Shown: piece after piece, positions 8,213 to 17,926 of the stretch
How the letters are laid out: each line of letters starts with the position of its first letter
How positions within the stretch are numbered: position 1 is the stretch's first letter
Assembly: GCA_016287755.1 (NCBI GenBank)
Contig: JAEEWT010000008.1
Location: forward strand, 101,165-165,164
Length of the DNA: 64,000 nt
Reading direction: 5' to 3'
DNA from: Prevotella sp.
GTDB lineage: Bacteria > Bacteroidota > Bacteroidia > Bacteroidales > Bacteroidaceae
Notes under the pieces: model-generated
What the model saw: the letters and a program-made list of their open reading frames with translations, nothing else
What the model was told of the DNA's origin: nothing
Database searches by the model: none
Position numbers and translations under genes: made by a program

Positions 8213-8320
8213 CTACAAGGCTTATATCGCTCCTCAACAAGGCTGGTTAGAGGGTGTTATAAGGCTGATAACTATGCGTTATAAGCCTGATAACTAGGTG
8301 TTAGAAGGCTAGTAGGAAAT
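8213..8320 (+). repeat. 22-nt degenerate tandem repeat array
   Basis: Five units of 21-22 nt (starts at 8213, 8235, 8256, 8278, 8300). The best units begin GTTATAAGGCTGATAAC, which contains a GTTAT...ATAAC dyad. The same unit recurs at 60386-60472 and, inverted, at 31468-31545. No reading frame crosses it. Confidence 0.85.
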
Positions 8321-8606
8321 CCTCCGCTAACAATCTGCTGACTATAAGCTAATTAGACGTATTGGCGGAGCATTTTCAAAAAAACAGCTCATGATTGTGT
8401 TATATTCTAAAAAATTGTGTATCTTTGCGAATGAAATCGCGAAGATACGCTATCTCGGCATAAAAAACAATTGAATTTGTTTTGTTCTGCTCTCGATTTT
8501 TCGTATCTTTGTAGCCGACAGTTTATTACTACTAACTACATGTACGTTTTTTGCTTTAGGGATTAAAGGGAAAAGAATCAATATAATAACTACAATTTTA
8601 TAGCTT
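8321..8606 (+). promoter_or_regulatory. Promoter region of the large repeat protein
   Basis: After the end of the CCTCCGC-type repeat (to about 8375) two promoters are visible. One has -7 TATCTTTG at 8420-8427. The stronger has -33 TTTG at 8481-8484, a 19-nt spacer and -7 TATCTTTG at 8504-8511. The second leaves a 5' untranslated leader of about 90 nt before the ATG at 8607. No ribosome-binding site is evident, as is normal in this phylum. Confidence 0.65.
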
Positions 8607-11600
8607 ATGAAAAATTTAATAACAAAAAAACTAGCATTATTGGCGATGGTGTTGTTCGCCAGTATAGGTAGTGCCTTTGGGCAAAGCATCGATGTTACTC
8701 TAACAGGTGTTGATAATAGTGGGGATCTCTGCGCAGATGTGAGCCTTATGAGTAATTCCATGAGCGACCCAAGGTGGACAAGTGGTCATAATCAATTCTC
8801 CTTTTCTGAAGGAGAAGATGTTACGATGAAAGTTTATGTTTATAATTCACTTTATTCGATCAAGAGCATTCTTATTGATGATGTTGATTTAACGAATGAA
8901 ATCATAAACAATGGAAACAGCTATACGTTCTCCAGTCTCTCAGGAAACCATACAGTGAACATTGTTTTTGATAAGAAACCAACCCAAAATGTTCAGGTTA
9001 CAATAAATCATTCTGATGCCATAAATTTGAGTTTTAGTGGTGACGGCTATTGGTATTCAACCAGTGAATCTGAAACAGTTGAGGTTCCAGACGGAAAGAG
9101 TATCTGGATGAGTTTTAGCTATTTAAGTTCAGCATATCCCATCAAGAGCGTTGTAATTGATGGCAATAATGTAACAGACCAATTCTTGGCTGACAAAGGT
9201 TATTCTTTTCAAAACATTTCTGGTGCTCACTCTGTTAACATCGAGTTAGATGAACTGCAATCTCATACCATTAGTTTTATCCGACCTGATGAAAGTTTTT
9301 GGCCAAATGTCTATTTTGTTGATGGGAATTATTACATAAACGGATATGATGTCGTTCTTGCTGCAGGTCATACTGTGAAGATGTTTATAACATTACCCGC
9401 TGGATATCAAATAAATACGGTTAATGTCAAGGATAGCCAAGAACACACATTAGATGTTAATACGGTTACTAATTCGATTCTAACAAATGGATATTATGAA
9501 TTTACGGAGCTTTCTGATAATTATGTAGTAACTATTACATACCAAACTGTAGATAAATATACGATTACAACCAACTTTGATGATGAGAAAGGATGGGTCA
9601 ATTACATGATAAATGGCAATGCCTCTGGTGTCAGTCCAAATAATCCAATCGCATTCAATAAGGGAACCACTGTACGTTATATTGCAGGAGTTCATTCTGA
9701 TTATTATAAAGTGAAATCTTTTTTGGTTGACGGCGTTGATAAGACATCTGAATACTTATTGAACAACTATTATGAGTTCAGCAACTTGAATGCAAACCAT
9801 GCGGTAGAAGTACAATATAGGGAATCGGCTCCTGTTACCATCTCATATACATTTAACCGTGAAGACCTCTTTGGTTTGGGAATCATTTGGGATAATGGCT
9901 CAATGAGTTTGTCAAATTCCCAATCGATAGAGTTACCTGAAGGAAGCTTTGTACGATTGTATTTTTCTTGGATTGATGAGGCATATAAAATAAAGGCGAT
10001 TAAAGTTGACGGGGTTGATGTTGTTACAGAAACGTTTATGACAGATGGCTATCTCCTTTCTAACGTCACATCTGATCATTCTGTTGACATTCAAATCGAA
10101 ACAATACAACCGTCGTATGCTATGAATGTCACCTTTAATCATGATGGTTTCGGAGATGTTTGTTTTGATGATTCCCATTACAACAGATGTGTAAACTATG
10201 CTCAGACAGTAGACGTGGCAGCTGGAGAAGATATATGGGTATATGTGAATTTGTTCAGCTCGGCACATCCATTAAAGTCTATAAAAGTTGACGATACAGA
10301 TGTTACTAATGATGTCAAGCAAAATGGTGGTTATTCTATCCCCAACATCTCATCCAATCATTCTGTTTACGTCGAATTTGATGAATTACCGTCTAATACC
10401 ATTTCTGTTTCATGGCAAGAAGGTAATGCGGAAGTCTATTTCGAGGATGGCAATATTACTATGTGGGGACAAGAAGCACAAATCGTCAGTGGTCATAATG
10501 CAAAAATGTTTATTACACCCACCGCTGGATATGCAATAAGTAATGTGAGTATATCTGATGGCAGTAGCACACAAGATATTACTGACACATTTAATGCGAA
10601 CGGTGGTTATTATGAATTCACATCAGTAAATGTAGATTATACAGTTACAGTGCAGTTTACAGAGGTGGAAACCCGTACGATTACTCTGAGCTTTGATAAT
10701 GAGAAAGGATCGGTATATATCAATGGCCGCTGGGCAGGTCCCTACGAATTCACTTATAATCTGGGCTCTACAATTCGATTAACAACAAATCCTCGTGGAG
10801 GGTATAAGGTAGGCTCGATATTTGTAGACGAAGAGGAAGTTACCAATTTCTATAATACGAATGGCTATTATGAATTTGTGTTGAATTCCAACAGTGCTAT
10901 TACAGTAAACTTCGTTGAAGCTACGTATTATACAGTTTCAGTTAGTTGTGATAATCCCGAAAATGGTTATTACTCGCTTAATCAAGAGGGTGACGTTATA
11001 GAAGGAGCCGACATTTATTTGTCTGTCAATCCTTATACGGGCTATGTGCCGATAGTTACTGATAATGGAGCTGTGGTTGTCTTGACTCAAGAACATGGCA
11101 GTTATTATTATGAGATCAACGATCTGGATGCAGATCATACGATTAACGTGAGGTTCGATGAAGCGGAAACATCTAACATCTACCTTTCCATTAACGAAAA
11201 CGAAACAGTAGTCTCTTTGAATAATAATAGTCGTACAAACTCTGGTTACTTCAAACTTACAACAGGCATAACCGCTAGATTGGTTGTTGATCCGCAGATT
11301 GGCTATGAGTTGGAGAGTATTATCATTGATAATGATGATGTCACCGATGACTATAAGGCAAACGGCTATTATGATTTGGTGGTTAAGGAGTGTATAATTT
11401 CTGTTACCATGAAGAAGAAAGTTGCTCCTGAAACGGTACCGTTTATACTTTCCGACTTGGGCATAGGCACATTCTGCTACGAATTCGATCTTGATTTCAG
11501 CAACGTAAGAGGAATCAAGGCTTATGTGGCAAGCGGCTTCAATCCTATTTCAAAACAACTCGTTCTGACAAAAGTTGATGAGGTTCCTGCTGGGACAGGT

Positions 11601-12059
11601 ATTTTGATCAAGGGTTCATCTGGTGATTATCAGATACCTACAACAGATACCTATTTCTGTTATGCTAATATGTTGAAGGGTGTAGTTAAAGATACATACA
11701 TCCCAGAAAATAGCTGGGAAGAAGAATGGAATGGCTATGGTCTATATGCACATTACCTCTTAGGTGATGATGGCGAGTTCTACAGAACTAATGGCGAAGA
11801 TTTGCCAGCCAATAGCGCTTACCTGACGATTCCAACGAAGTATGTTGATAGCAGCTCATTGGCTAAGATCGGCCTTATCTTCGTGGATGATGAAGAAGAG
11901 GTTGGTGGTATAACAACAGGCGTTGGTTATATCTGGGCAGGAGAGAATCGTACCGTTACAACGGATGCCATCTACAACCTGCAAGGTCAGAAGATTACAG
12001 AGAAATCGTTGAAGCCTGGTATCTATATCAAGAACGGTAAGAAGTTCATGGTTAAATAA
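8607..12059 (+). CDS. Secreted protein of about ten InlB-like repeats with a Bacteroidales C-terminal tail
   Basis: 1150 residues. A signal peptide (MKNLITKKLALLAMVLFASIGSAFGQ) is followed by about ten repeats of 80-95 residues to about residue 940. Each carries a hydrophobic-glycine segment (YKVKSFLVDGVDKT type), then NGYYEF, then a closing strand such as HSVNIELDE, HAVEVQYRE or HTINVRFDE. This matches the divergent InlB B-repeat pattern of bacterial surface adhesins. Residues ~945-1100 form a separate domain, and the end is IYNLQGQKITEKSLKPGIYI plus NGKKFMVK, a tail shared with two other proteins here. The tail resembles a short type IX secretion sorting domain, but that is an inference. 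Cell-surface binding is likely; the ligand is unknown. Confidence 0.8.
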   Translation: MKNLITKKLALLAMVLFASIGSAFGQSIDVTLTGVDNSGDLCADVSLMSNSMSDPRWTSGHNQFSFSEGEDVTMKVYVYNSLYSIKSILIDDVDLTNEIINNGNSYTFSSLSGNHTVNIVFDKKPTQNVQVTINHSDAINLSFSGDGYWYSTSESETVEVPDGKSIWMSFSYLSSAYPIKSVVIDGNNVTDQFLADKGYSFQNISGAHSVNIELDELQSHTISFIRPDESFWPNVYFVDGNYYINGYDVVLAAGHTVKMFITLPAGYQINTVNVKDSQEHTLDVNTVTNSILTNGYYEFTELSDNYVVTITYQTVDKYTITTNFDDEKGWVNYMINGNASGVSPNNPIAFNKGTTVRYIAGVHSDYYKVKSFLVDGVDKTSEYLLNNYYEFSNLNANHAVEVQYRESAPVTISYTFNREDLFGLGIIWDNGSMSLSNSQSIELPEGSFVRLYFSWIDEAYKIKAIKVDGVDVVTETFMTDGYLLSNVTSDHSVDIQIETIQPSYAMNVTFNHDGFGDVCFDDSHYNRCVNYAQTVDVAAGEDIWVYVNLFSSAHPLKSIKVDDTDVTNDVKQNGGYSIPNISSNHSVYVEFDELPSNTISVSWQEGNAEVYFEDGNITMWGQEAQIVSGHNAKMFITPTAGYAISNVSISDGSSTQDITDTFNANGGYYEFTSVNVDYTVTVQFTEVETRTITLSFDNEKGSVYINGRWAGPYEFTYNLGSTIRLTTNPRGGYKVGSIFVDEEEVTNFYNTNGYYEFVLNSNSAITVNFVEATYYTVSVSCDNPENGYYSLNQEGDVIEGADIYLSVNPYTGYVPIVTDNGAVVVLTQEHGSYYYEINDLDADHTINVRFDEAETSNIYLSINENETVVSLNNNSRTNSGYFKLTTGITARLVVDPQIGYELESIIIDNDDVTDDYKANGYYDLVVKECIISVTMKKKVAPETVPFILSDLGIGTFCYEFDLDFSNVRGIKAYVASGFNPISKQLVLTKVDEVPAGTGILIKGSSGDYQIPTTDTYFCYANMLKGVVKDTYIPENSWEEEWNGYGLYAHYLLGDDGEFYRTNGEDLPANSAYLTIPTKYVDSSSLAKIGLIFVDDEEEVGGITTGVGYIWAGENRTVTTDAIYNLQGQKITEKSLKPGIYIKNGKKFMVK

Positions 12060-12082
12060 CCGGTATAACAATCATTAAAAGG

Positions 12083-12117
12083 TTGAGTGCCCAAATTCGG
12101 GCACTCAATTTTTTATT
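12083..12117. terminator. Bidirectional intrinsic terminator
   Basis: Perfect 10-bp stem TTGAGTGCCC/GGGCACTCAA with a 6-nt loop, followed by TTTTTTATT on the plus strand. It lies between two convergent genes and also overlaps the last bases of the minus-strand gene. Confidence 0.9.
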
Positions 12118-13552
12118 GTTTCTTCAGATAGGCAAGACGGTGTGTCTTTCCACGTTTATCAAGTGTATAAAGGATAAACATACCGTTTGGTAAAGTGTGG
12201 ATGTCCATTTGGTTCCCGCGGCGCACTAGCGTAGCAACAGCGTTCCCTGCAAGGTTTTTTACGAGTATCATGTCGGTATCGAGCGCTTCTGATTTGTTGG
12301 GAAGAGATACCCGCTGTCCGTTGCTGACTATCCAAGGGAGATCTTGACGGATTTGCTTGGGATCTGGCACCTGTGTGTTGATGAGGCTCACAGCGTTTCC
12401 ACTGCTTTGAACAGTGTTATTAATACTGTAGTATGGATAGGCAAATCCATCCATTCCTTGCTGAGCGAAGTTGAAAACACGCAGGTAATCGTAGATACCT
12501 TGGTGGTTGTCTAACACGAACTTAGCACGGAAGAAACACTGGCCCAATCCGAGTTGTCGGCACACATTGAGTTGTCGCTTCACCTCACTGATCTTCCAGT
12601 TCCCTTCCTTTGGGTCAAGCATATAGATAGCTAAGCCCGCTGCCACCTGTCCAGCCTTACTGCGTTCGGCCCAGTCGATGGCGAAGGGGTAGAAGTTGTT
12701 GTCCTTGAAGTACAACATCGGGTAGAGCTGATCCATCAAACCGGTACGTAGCCACATCTGTGCATCCTGACAAACCGTGGTGCGTGCATTCCATCCACGG
12801 GAAGGATAGCGAGTCAGGTCGTCAAACTTTCCTAAGGGGGAACAAGATAACTTGATCTGTGGCTTGTTGGCTTTCACTTTGCTGTGAATTTTCCGTACAA
12901 TACGAGTAATGTTTTCTCGTCCTTGCTGCTTACTCACACGAAGCTTCCAGTTCTCTGGGTAACGGATATAGTCGAGGTGGATTCCGTCAACATTATAGTT
13001 TTTCGTTATCTCTTCGCAGATATCTGCAATGATATCAGCGGTTTGTGGTAGCTCTGGGTTGAGGTATCCCTCATCACCGATCTTCCGTAAAAGGGAGGCA
13101 TTCTTACGGCGCATCTGCTGACAGCCAATGCCGTTCCATTTACCCATAGGAATGGTTACTACCCAAGCGTGGATTTCCATTCCTCTTTTATGACATTCAT
13201 CGATAGCGAAACGTAGCGGGTCATATCCGGGACTGACACCAGGTTTGCCAGACATACAGCCATCCCACGGTTCATATTTCGACGGGTAGATCACGCTTCC
13301 GCGAATACGGGTTTGTAATAAAACGGTATTGATATTGATGGCTTTTAGTCGGTCGAGCATCCTTGTCAGCTCTTGCTTCTGACGATCAATAGAAGCTGGC
13401 GAAGAGGCGTTGGCGTATTGGCGGGGCCAGTCAATACCACCGATGGTGGTAAGCCATACGGCACGGATCTCGCGGTCGACTGTCTGAGCGGTAATATATA
13501 GGGGTGTTCCTATCGTCAGGAACAGTATGATGAGTACGATTATTTTCTTCAT
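12113..13552 (-). CDS. Glycoside hydrolase-like protein of the GHL10 (DUF187/YngK) type
   Basis: 479 residues from the ATG at 13552; an earlier in-frame ATG lies within the promoter. A signal peptide (MKKIIVLIILFLTIGTPLYITAQ) precedes a TIM-barrel domain: REIRAVWLTTIGGIDWP, MLDRLKAININTVLLQTR, GMEIHAWVV and NVDGIHLDYIRYPE, the last carrying the conserved acidic residues. The family is thought to act on glycans, possibly peptidoglycan-related; the substrate is not established. The final ~90 residues (NAVATLVRRGNQMDIHTLPN ...) look like a beta-sandwich sorting or anchoring tail. Exported, probably surface-associated. Confidence 0.85.
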   Translation of the reverse strand: MKKIIVLIILFLTIGTPLYITAQTVDREIRAVWLTTIGGIDWPRQYANASSPASIDRQKQELTRMLDRLKAININTVLLQTRIRGSVIYPSKYEPWDGCMSGKPGVSPGYDPLRFAIDECHKRGMEIHAWVVTIPMGKWNGIGCQQMRRKNASLLRKIGDEGYLNPELPQTADIIADICEEITKNYNVDGIHLDYIRYPENWKLRVSKQQGRENITRIVRKIHSKVKANKPQIKLSCSPLGKFDDLTRYPSRGWNARTTVCQDAQMWLRTGLMDQLYPMLYFKDNNFYPFAIDWAERSKAGQVAAGLAIYMLDPKEGNWKISEVKRQLNVCRQLGLGQCFFRAKFVLDNHQGIYDYLRVFNFAQQGMDGFAYPYYSINNTVQSSGNAVSLINTQVPDPKQIRQDLPWIVSNGQRVSLPNKSEALDTDMILVKNLAGNAVATLVRRGNQMDIHTLPNGMFILYTLDKRGKTHRLAYLKKQ

Positions 13553-13567
13553 GACAGAATTTTGAGT

Positions 13568-13592
13568 GCAAAGGTACACATAAGTGAGCAAA
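13568..13592 (-). promoter_or_regulatory. Extended promoter of the GHL10 gene
   Basis: Minus-strand TTTTTGCTCACTTATGTG followed by TACCTTTGC (-7, complement of 13568-13576). Close match to the extended promoter at 7952-7980. Confidence 0.8.
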
Positions 13593-13623
13593 AAAACAAA
13601 AAGAAATTGACTTTTCATTTGGT

Positions 13624-13650
13624 TTTTTGCTTGTTAATTTGTACCTTTGC
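13624..13650 (+). promoter_or_regulatory. Promoter of the cstA-like gene
   Basis: -33 TTTTTTGC near 13623-13630 and -7 TACCTTTGC at 13642-13650, followed by a 26-nt leader to the ATG at 13677. Divergent from the GHL10 promoter. Confidence 0.8.
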
Positions 13651-13676
13651 CATATCAAACGTTACAAGCATAGAAA

Positions 13677-15113
13677 ATGATTACTTTTGTACTGAGTCTT
13701 TTCGCTTTGGTCATAGGCTATATGGTCTATGGTAAGTTTATTGAGAAAGTATTTGGTCCTGACGATCGACCGACACCTGCCTTGTCTAAGGCCGATGGTG
13801 TGGACTTCATTGTCCTTCCCGGATGGAAGATCTTTATGATCCAGTTCCTGAACATCGCTGGTACGGGTCCTATCTTCGGTGCTATCATGGGAGCAAAGTT
13901 CGGCCCTGCTGCCTATCTGTGGATTGTGCTGGGTTGTATCTTTGCCGGAGCGGTACACGATTACCTTAGCGGTATGCTTTCCATGAGAAATGATGGTGCC
14001 GGACAGCCTGAGCTGATTGGTCGTTACTTGGGTAAGACCACGAAGAACGTGATGCTGGTGTTCTCCGTATTCCTCCTGATGATGGTAGGTGCAGTGTTTG
14101 TATATAGTCCTGCATTGATCCTCGGTAAGATCTGCGGTGAAGGACTCACCTGGGTATATATTTGGTGCGGCATCATTTTCGTGTATTATATTATTGCCAC
14201 GATGCTTCCTATCGATAAGATCATCGGAAAGATCTACCCACTGTTCGCCATCTCCATGCTGTTCATGGCCGTGGCCCTGATGGCTGTATTGTTCATCAAG
14301 TGGCCTACGCTGCCCGAGCTGTATGAAGGCATCAGTGGTGAAGGATTCACGACACCGATATTCCCAGCCTTGTTCATCACGATTGCCTGCGGTGCTATCA
14401 GTGGTTTCCATGCCACACAGACACCGTTGATGGCACGCTGTGTGAAGAGCGAGAAGATGGGACGACCGATGTTCTATGGTGCTATGATTACCGAAGGTCT
14501 GGTAGCCCTGATCTGGGCAACCGTCTCGATGTACTTCTTCTATGGAGGAGCAGCACAGGATTTGGGACAGCCGTTAACCCTGCAGGCTCCTGAAGTAGTG
14601 ACAGCAGTGAGCGAAGGCTGGCTCGGAACCTTCGGTGGTATCCTTGCTCTGCTGGGAGTGGTGGCCGCACCGATTACCAGTGGTGATACGGCTCTGCGTT
14701 CAGCCCGACTGATCATTGCTGAGTTCATCCATCTGGAGCAGAAGACCATCATGAAACGTATCTGGATCTGTATCCCGCTCTTTGGCGCAACGCTGGCACT
14801 GTTGTTCTATAACATCGAGAATCCCGATGGCTTCAATGTGATATGGAGCTATTTCGGCTGGGCCAACCAGACATTAGCTGTGTTCACGCTTTGGGCTATT
14901 ACGGTCTATCTCGTTAGGGAACGTAAACCTTTCTGGGTGACGCTGCTTCCAGCACTGTTTATGACGGTCGTATGCTCTTCCTTCATCATGGTATCAAAGA
15001 ATGCATTCGGTCTTGATATGACCGTTGGTTATGCCGTGGGAGGCGCTGCCCTGATTATCGCCGTAGCTTGGTTCTGCGGATGGTACAGGAAGGAATTGAA
15101 AATTGAGAATTGA
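13677..15113 (+). CDS. cstA: CstA-family (carbon starvation protein A) peptide/pyruvate transporter
   Basis: 478 residues, polytopic, with about 13 hydrophobic segments. Family motifs are clear: VIGYMVYGKFIEKVFGPDD, LNIAGTGPIFGAIMGAKFGP, GAVHDYLSGMLSMRNDGAGQ and GFHATQTPLMARCVKSE. E. coli CstA (about 700 residues) imports peptides and its paralogue YjiY/BtsT pyruvate; this shorter form is typical of Bacteroidales, and its substrate is not proven. The last residues ELKIEN and the stop codon are encoded by a heptamer array; an unrelated methyltransferase at 39.3 kb ends with the same six residues. Confidence 0.9.
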   Translation: MITFVLSLFALVIGYMVYGKFIEKVFGPDDRPTPALSKADGVDFIVLPGWKIFMIQFLNIAGTGPIFGAIMGAKFGPAAYLWIVLGCIFAGAVHDYLSGMLSMRNDGAGQPELIGRYLGKTTKNVMLVFSVFLLMMVGAVFVYSPALILGKICGEGLTWVYIWCGIIFVYYIIATMLPIDKIIGKIYPLFAISMLFMAVALMAVLFIKWPTLPELYEGISGEGFTTPIFPALFITIACGAISGFHATQTPLMARCVKSEKMGRPMFYGAMITEGLVALIWATVSMYFFYGGAAQDLGQPLTLQAPEVVTAVSEGWLGTFGGILALLGVVAAPITSGDTALRSARLIIAEFIHLEQKTIMKRIWICIPLFGATLALLFYNIENPDGFNVIWSYFGWANQTLAVFTLWAITVYLVRERKPFWVTLLPALFMTVVCSSFIMVSKNAFGLDMTVGYAVGGAALIIAVAWFCGWYRKELKIEN

Positions 15114-15127
15114 GAATTGAAAATTAA
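15093..15127. repeat. Heptamer tandem array at the cstA 3' end
   Basis: Units GAATTGA, AAATTGA, GAATTGA, GAATTGA, AAATTAA. They encode ELKIEN and the TGA stop at 15111-15113. Confidence 0.9.
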
Positions 15128-15157
15128 ATAATAAGAATAATTTTAAACTGTATAATT

Positions 15158-15667
15158 ATGAAGAGATTTTTAGTATTCCTCATCGTTACAACGATGGCCA
15201 TGGCCGCACAGGCACAGTATTATCGCTCTGGCAGGAGCACAACACCGTTCTCTGAAGGTAAATTCTATATCGGTGCTTCACTGTCAGGATTGGACTTGAG
15301 CTATAACGGTAGTGAGAAATTTGCTGCAAAAGGGTCTGCTCAGGTGGGCTATCTGGCACTCGACAACCTGATGCTTACCGCTGAGGCTGGTCTTGACTGC
15401 TCTGATGACAAGTGCTATGCTTTGTTGGCTGGTGTAGGCGGTCGCTATTACATTGAGCAGAACGGTCTGTTCCTCGGTGCCAAGGTGAACTATGTGCACG
15501 GCTATAAGAGCTATAACGACGTGATGCCAGGCGTGGAAGTGGGCTATGCCTTCTTCTTGAGTCGTACCGTAACGGTTGAACCCTCTATTTATTACAACCA
15601 GAGTTTCAAAGAGCACTCTGACTACAGTAAGATCGGACTGAAGATCGGTATTGGTGTTTATCTTTAA
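15158..15667 (+). CDS. Small outer-membrane beta-barrel protein
   Basis: 169 residues with a signal peptide (MKRFLVFLIVTTMAMAAQAQ). The mature part consists of alternating amphipathic strands (FYIGASLSGLDLSYNG, AQVGYLALDNLMLTAEAGLD, NGLFLGAKVNYVHG, GVEVGYAFFLSRTVTVEPSI) and ends KIGLKIGIGVYL, a typical terminal strand. This fits an eight-stranded OmpA/porin-like barrel. Function unknown. It lies 9 bp upstream of nadC on the same strand. Confidence 0.75.
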   Translation: MKRFLVFLIVTTMAMAAQAQYYRSGRSTTPFSEGKFYIGASLSGLDLSYNGSEKFAAKGSAQVGYLALDNLMLTAEAGLDCSDDKCYALLAGVGGRYYIEQNGLFLGAKVNYVHGYKSYNDVMPGVEVGYAFFLSRTVTVEPSIYYNQSFKEHSDYSKIGLKIGIGVYL

Positions 15668-15676
15668 TGAACAACT

Positions 15677-16525
15677 ATGTTATCCGTCAATGAATTGGAA
15701 GACGCTCTGATTGATCTTTCGTTTGCGGAGGATATCGGAGATGGCGACCATACCACTCTTTGCTGCATCCCTGAGGATGCGATGGGGAAGAGTCGATTGC
15801 TGATCAAGGAAGACGGCATTCTGGCTGGCGTGGAGGTGGCAAAGCGGGTGTTTGCTCGCTTTGATTCCGACATGCAGGTGGAGGTGCTGATAGGTGATGG
15901 CTCCCCGGTGAAGAAAGGGGATGTGGCCATGGTCGTAACAGGAAAGGTTCGCTCGCTGCTTCAGACAGAACGCCTGATGCTGAACATCATGCAACGGATG
16001 AGCGGTATAGCCACGATGACCAACCGTTATGTGAAACGGCTCGAAGGAACACATACAAAGGTGCTGGATACCCGTAAGACGACTCCTGGCATGCGTATGT
16101 TGGAGAAACAGGCAGTGAAGATCGGCGGTGGCGTGAACCATCGTATCGGACTCTTCGACATGATCCTGCTGAAGGATAACCATGTGGATTTCTCCGGCGG
16201 TATTGCCAACGCCATCAACCGCTGTCATGCATACCTCAAGGAGAAAGGTCTGGATCTGAAGATAGAGATCGAGGTGCGTAACTTCGATGAGCTCCAACAG
16301 GTACTCGACTGTGGTGGCGTGAACCGTATCATGCTCGATAACTTCTCCGTGCCCGACACGAAGAAGGCGGTGGAGATCATCGGTGGTCGTTACGAGACCG
16401 AATCGAGCGGTGGTATTACCTTCGACACGATACGCGACTATGCGGAGTGTGGTGTTGACTACGTCTCTGTTGGAGCACTGACACATTCCGTAAAAGGTCT
16501 CGACATGAGTTTCAAGGCATGTTAA
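15677..16525 (+). CDS. nadC: Nicotinate-nucleotide pyrophosphorylase (carboxylating)
   Basis: 282 residues. Converts quinolinate and PRPP to nicotinate mononucleotide, CO2 and pyrophosphate in de novo NAD synthesis. Seen motifs: FAEDIGDGDHTTLCCIP, LNIMQRMSGIATMT, KVLDTRKTTPGMRMLEKQAV (catalytic Arg and Lys), LLKDNHVDFSGGI, IEIEVRNFDEL and GIT-FDTIRDYAECGVDYVS. Length is standard. The stop overlaps the start of the M23 peptidase gene by 7 bp. No nadA or nadB is in the window. Confidence 0.96.
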   Translation: MLSVNELEDALIDLSFAEDIGDGDHTTLCCIPEDAMGKSRLLIKEDGILAGVEVAKRVFARFDSDMQVEVLIGDGSPVKKGDVAMVVTGKVRSLLQTERLMLNIMQRMSGIATMTNRYVKRLEGTHTKVLDTRKTTPGMRMLEKQAVKIGGGVNHRIGLFDMILLKDNHVDFSGGIANAINRCHAYLKEKGLDLKIEIEVRNFDELQQVLDCGGVNRIMLDNFSVPDTKKAVEIIGGRYETESSGGITFDTIRDYAECGVDYVSVGALTHSVKGLDMSFKAC

Positions 16526-17916
16526 CATCGCTTCTGCTGGCTGTATCCTTGCAGTTCTCATCTCCCGTCAACTATCCTGTATCGTTGGCGGGAAATTTTG
16601 GTGAGCCCCGACCGCACCATTTCCACGGTGGCATCGACGTGAAGACGCAGCAGGCCGTGGGGAAACCGATCTTTTCGATTGGTGAAGGTTATGTGAGCAG
16701 AATCACCATTGGTATCTCCGGCTTCGGAAATGCCGTCTATGTCCAACATCCTAATGGCTACACCAGTGTGTATTGTCATCTCAAGGACTTTGTGCCGGTA
16801 TTGCGGGCAGTAGTAAGTCGTCATCGCAAAGCAAACGGACAGTCGGACATCATCGACGAATACAAGAAACCTTCTCCACCAGCAGATATCATCCTTCCTC
16901 CGTCGGAATGCCCGGTGTCTGAAGGACAGCTGATCGCCATTAGTGGGAATACGGGAAGCAGTCAGGCTCCCCACCTGCATTTGGAACTCCACGAGACGAA
17001 GTCGTGGGACATGGTTGATCCGCTCGACTTCCTCCCAGATCTTATCAAAGATACCACGCCGCCCATGGCGCACGCCTTCAAAGCTTATCCCGTCATGGGG
17101 GAGGGCGTGTTCTGTGAGTCGCCTGTCCAGCAGTGGTTCCCTTTCAACACGCATCATCTCGACCGTCCTTTCACGGCCTGGGGAAAGGTGGGATTTGGAA
17201 TCTGGGCGAACGACTACATGGAGGAGTCGTATAACAAATACGGTATCCGCAAAACGGAGCTGATGGTTGACGACGAGCTGGTGTTCTCAAGCGATGTGGA
17301 TAAGATCCCGATGGACTGTAACCGCATGGTGAACTCATGGGGCGACTATCCATTCTTCCGCTATGCCAGCGTGTGGTTCATGAAATCGTTCATCGAGCCG
17401 GGAAACACGCTTCCTGTAATCCATGCCAATGCTAACAGGGGGATTGTCGACTTCAATGAGGAGCGTGATTACCGCTTAGTATATACCCTCTCGGATAAGT
17501 TCGGAAACCAGTCGCAATATACCTTCGTGGTACGAGGGAAGAAACAGACAATTCCACCCAAGCGGACACAGCATGCGCCATGGGTGCTGCACTGGGACCG
17601 TATGAACAACTTCCAGCTGCCGGGTGTGCAACTGATGGTTCGGCGCGGTCTGCTGCCCGATGATGTGGAGATGAATCCAACGATAGTGAGCAAAGGCGGT
17701 CTTTCGAAAGTCTATCGCTTCACCGATGTGTCTTATCCGCTCTTTAACTGGGCCACACTCTCCATCCGTCTTGACCGCGAGGTGAAGGACACCGATCATC
17801 TTTGTATTCTCTGCGATGGCGACAAAGAGGTGGAGGCGGAATACCATGACGGCTGGGTGACGGGAAAGATACGCGACCTGGGTCTGTCGTATGAAATCGG
17901 CTATAAACAAAAATGA
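16519..17916 (+). CDS. M23-family (LytM-type) metallopeptidase, secreted
   Basis: 465 residues. A short N-terminal hydrophobic segment (MLTSLLLAVSLQFSSP) is a weak signal peptide and overlaps nadC. The LytM zinc site is intact: first His/Asp in HFHGGIDVKT, second set in APHLHLELHETK. The sequence between, including an insert rich in Lys and Pro (KKPSPPADIILPPSE), is longer than in minimal LytM domains. The ~300 C-terminal residues are beta-rich and unassigned. The family cuts peptide cross-links of peptidoglycan. The next gene is a C69 peptidase. Confidence 0.88.
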   Translation: MLTSLLLAVSLQFSSPVNYPVSLAGNFGEPRPHHFHGGIDVKTQQAVGKPIFSIGEGYVSRITIGISGFGNAVYVQHPNGYTSVYCHLKDFVPVLRAVVSRHRKANGQSDIIDEYKKPSPPADIILPPSECPVSEGQLIAISGNTGSSQAPHLHLELHETKSWDMVDPLDFLPDLIKDTTPPMAHAFKAYPVMGEGVFCESPVQQWFPFNTHHLDRPFTAWGKVGFGIWANDYMEESYNKYGIRKTELMVDDELVFSSDVDKIPMDCNRMVNSWGDYPFFRYASVWFMKSFIEPGNTLPVIHANANRGIVDFNEERDYRLVYTLSDKFGNQSQYTFVVRGKKQTIPPKRTQHAPWVLHWDRMNNFQLPGVQLMVRRGLLPDDVEMNPTIVSKGGLSKVYRFTDVSYPLFNWATLSIRLDREVKDTDHLCILCDGDKEVEAEYHDGWVTGKIRDLGLSYEIGYKQK

Positions 17917-17926
17917 TACAACATAT

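Noticed and set aside
8213..8320. Possible CRISPR array
   Set aside because: Units are directly abutting with no spacers, are only 22 nt and degenerate, and no cas gene is present.
15680..16561. Minus-strand open frame opposite nadC
   Set aside because: Antisense to a clear enzyme gene; no signal, motif or promoter.
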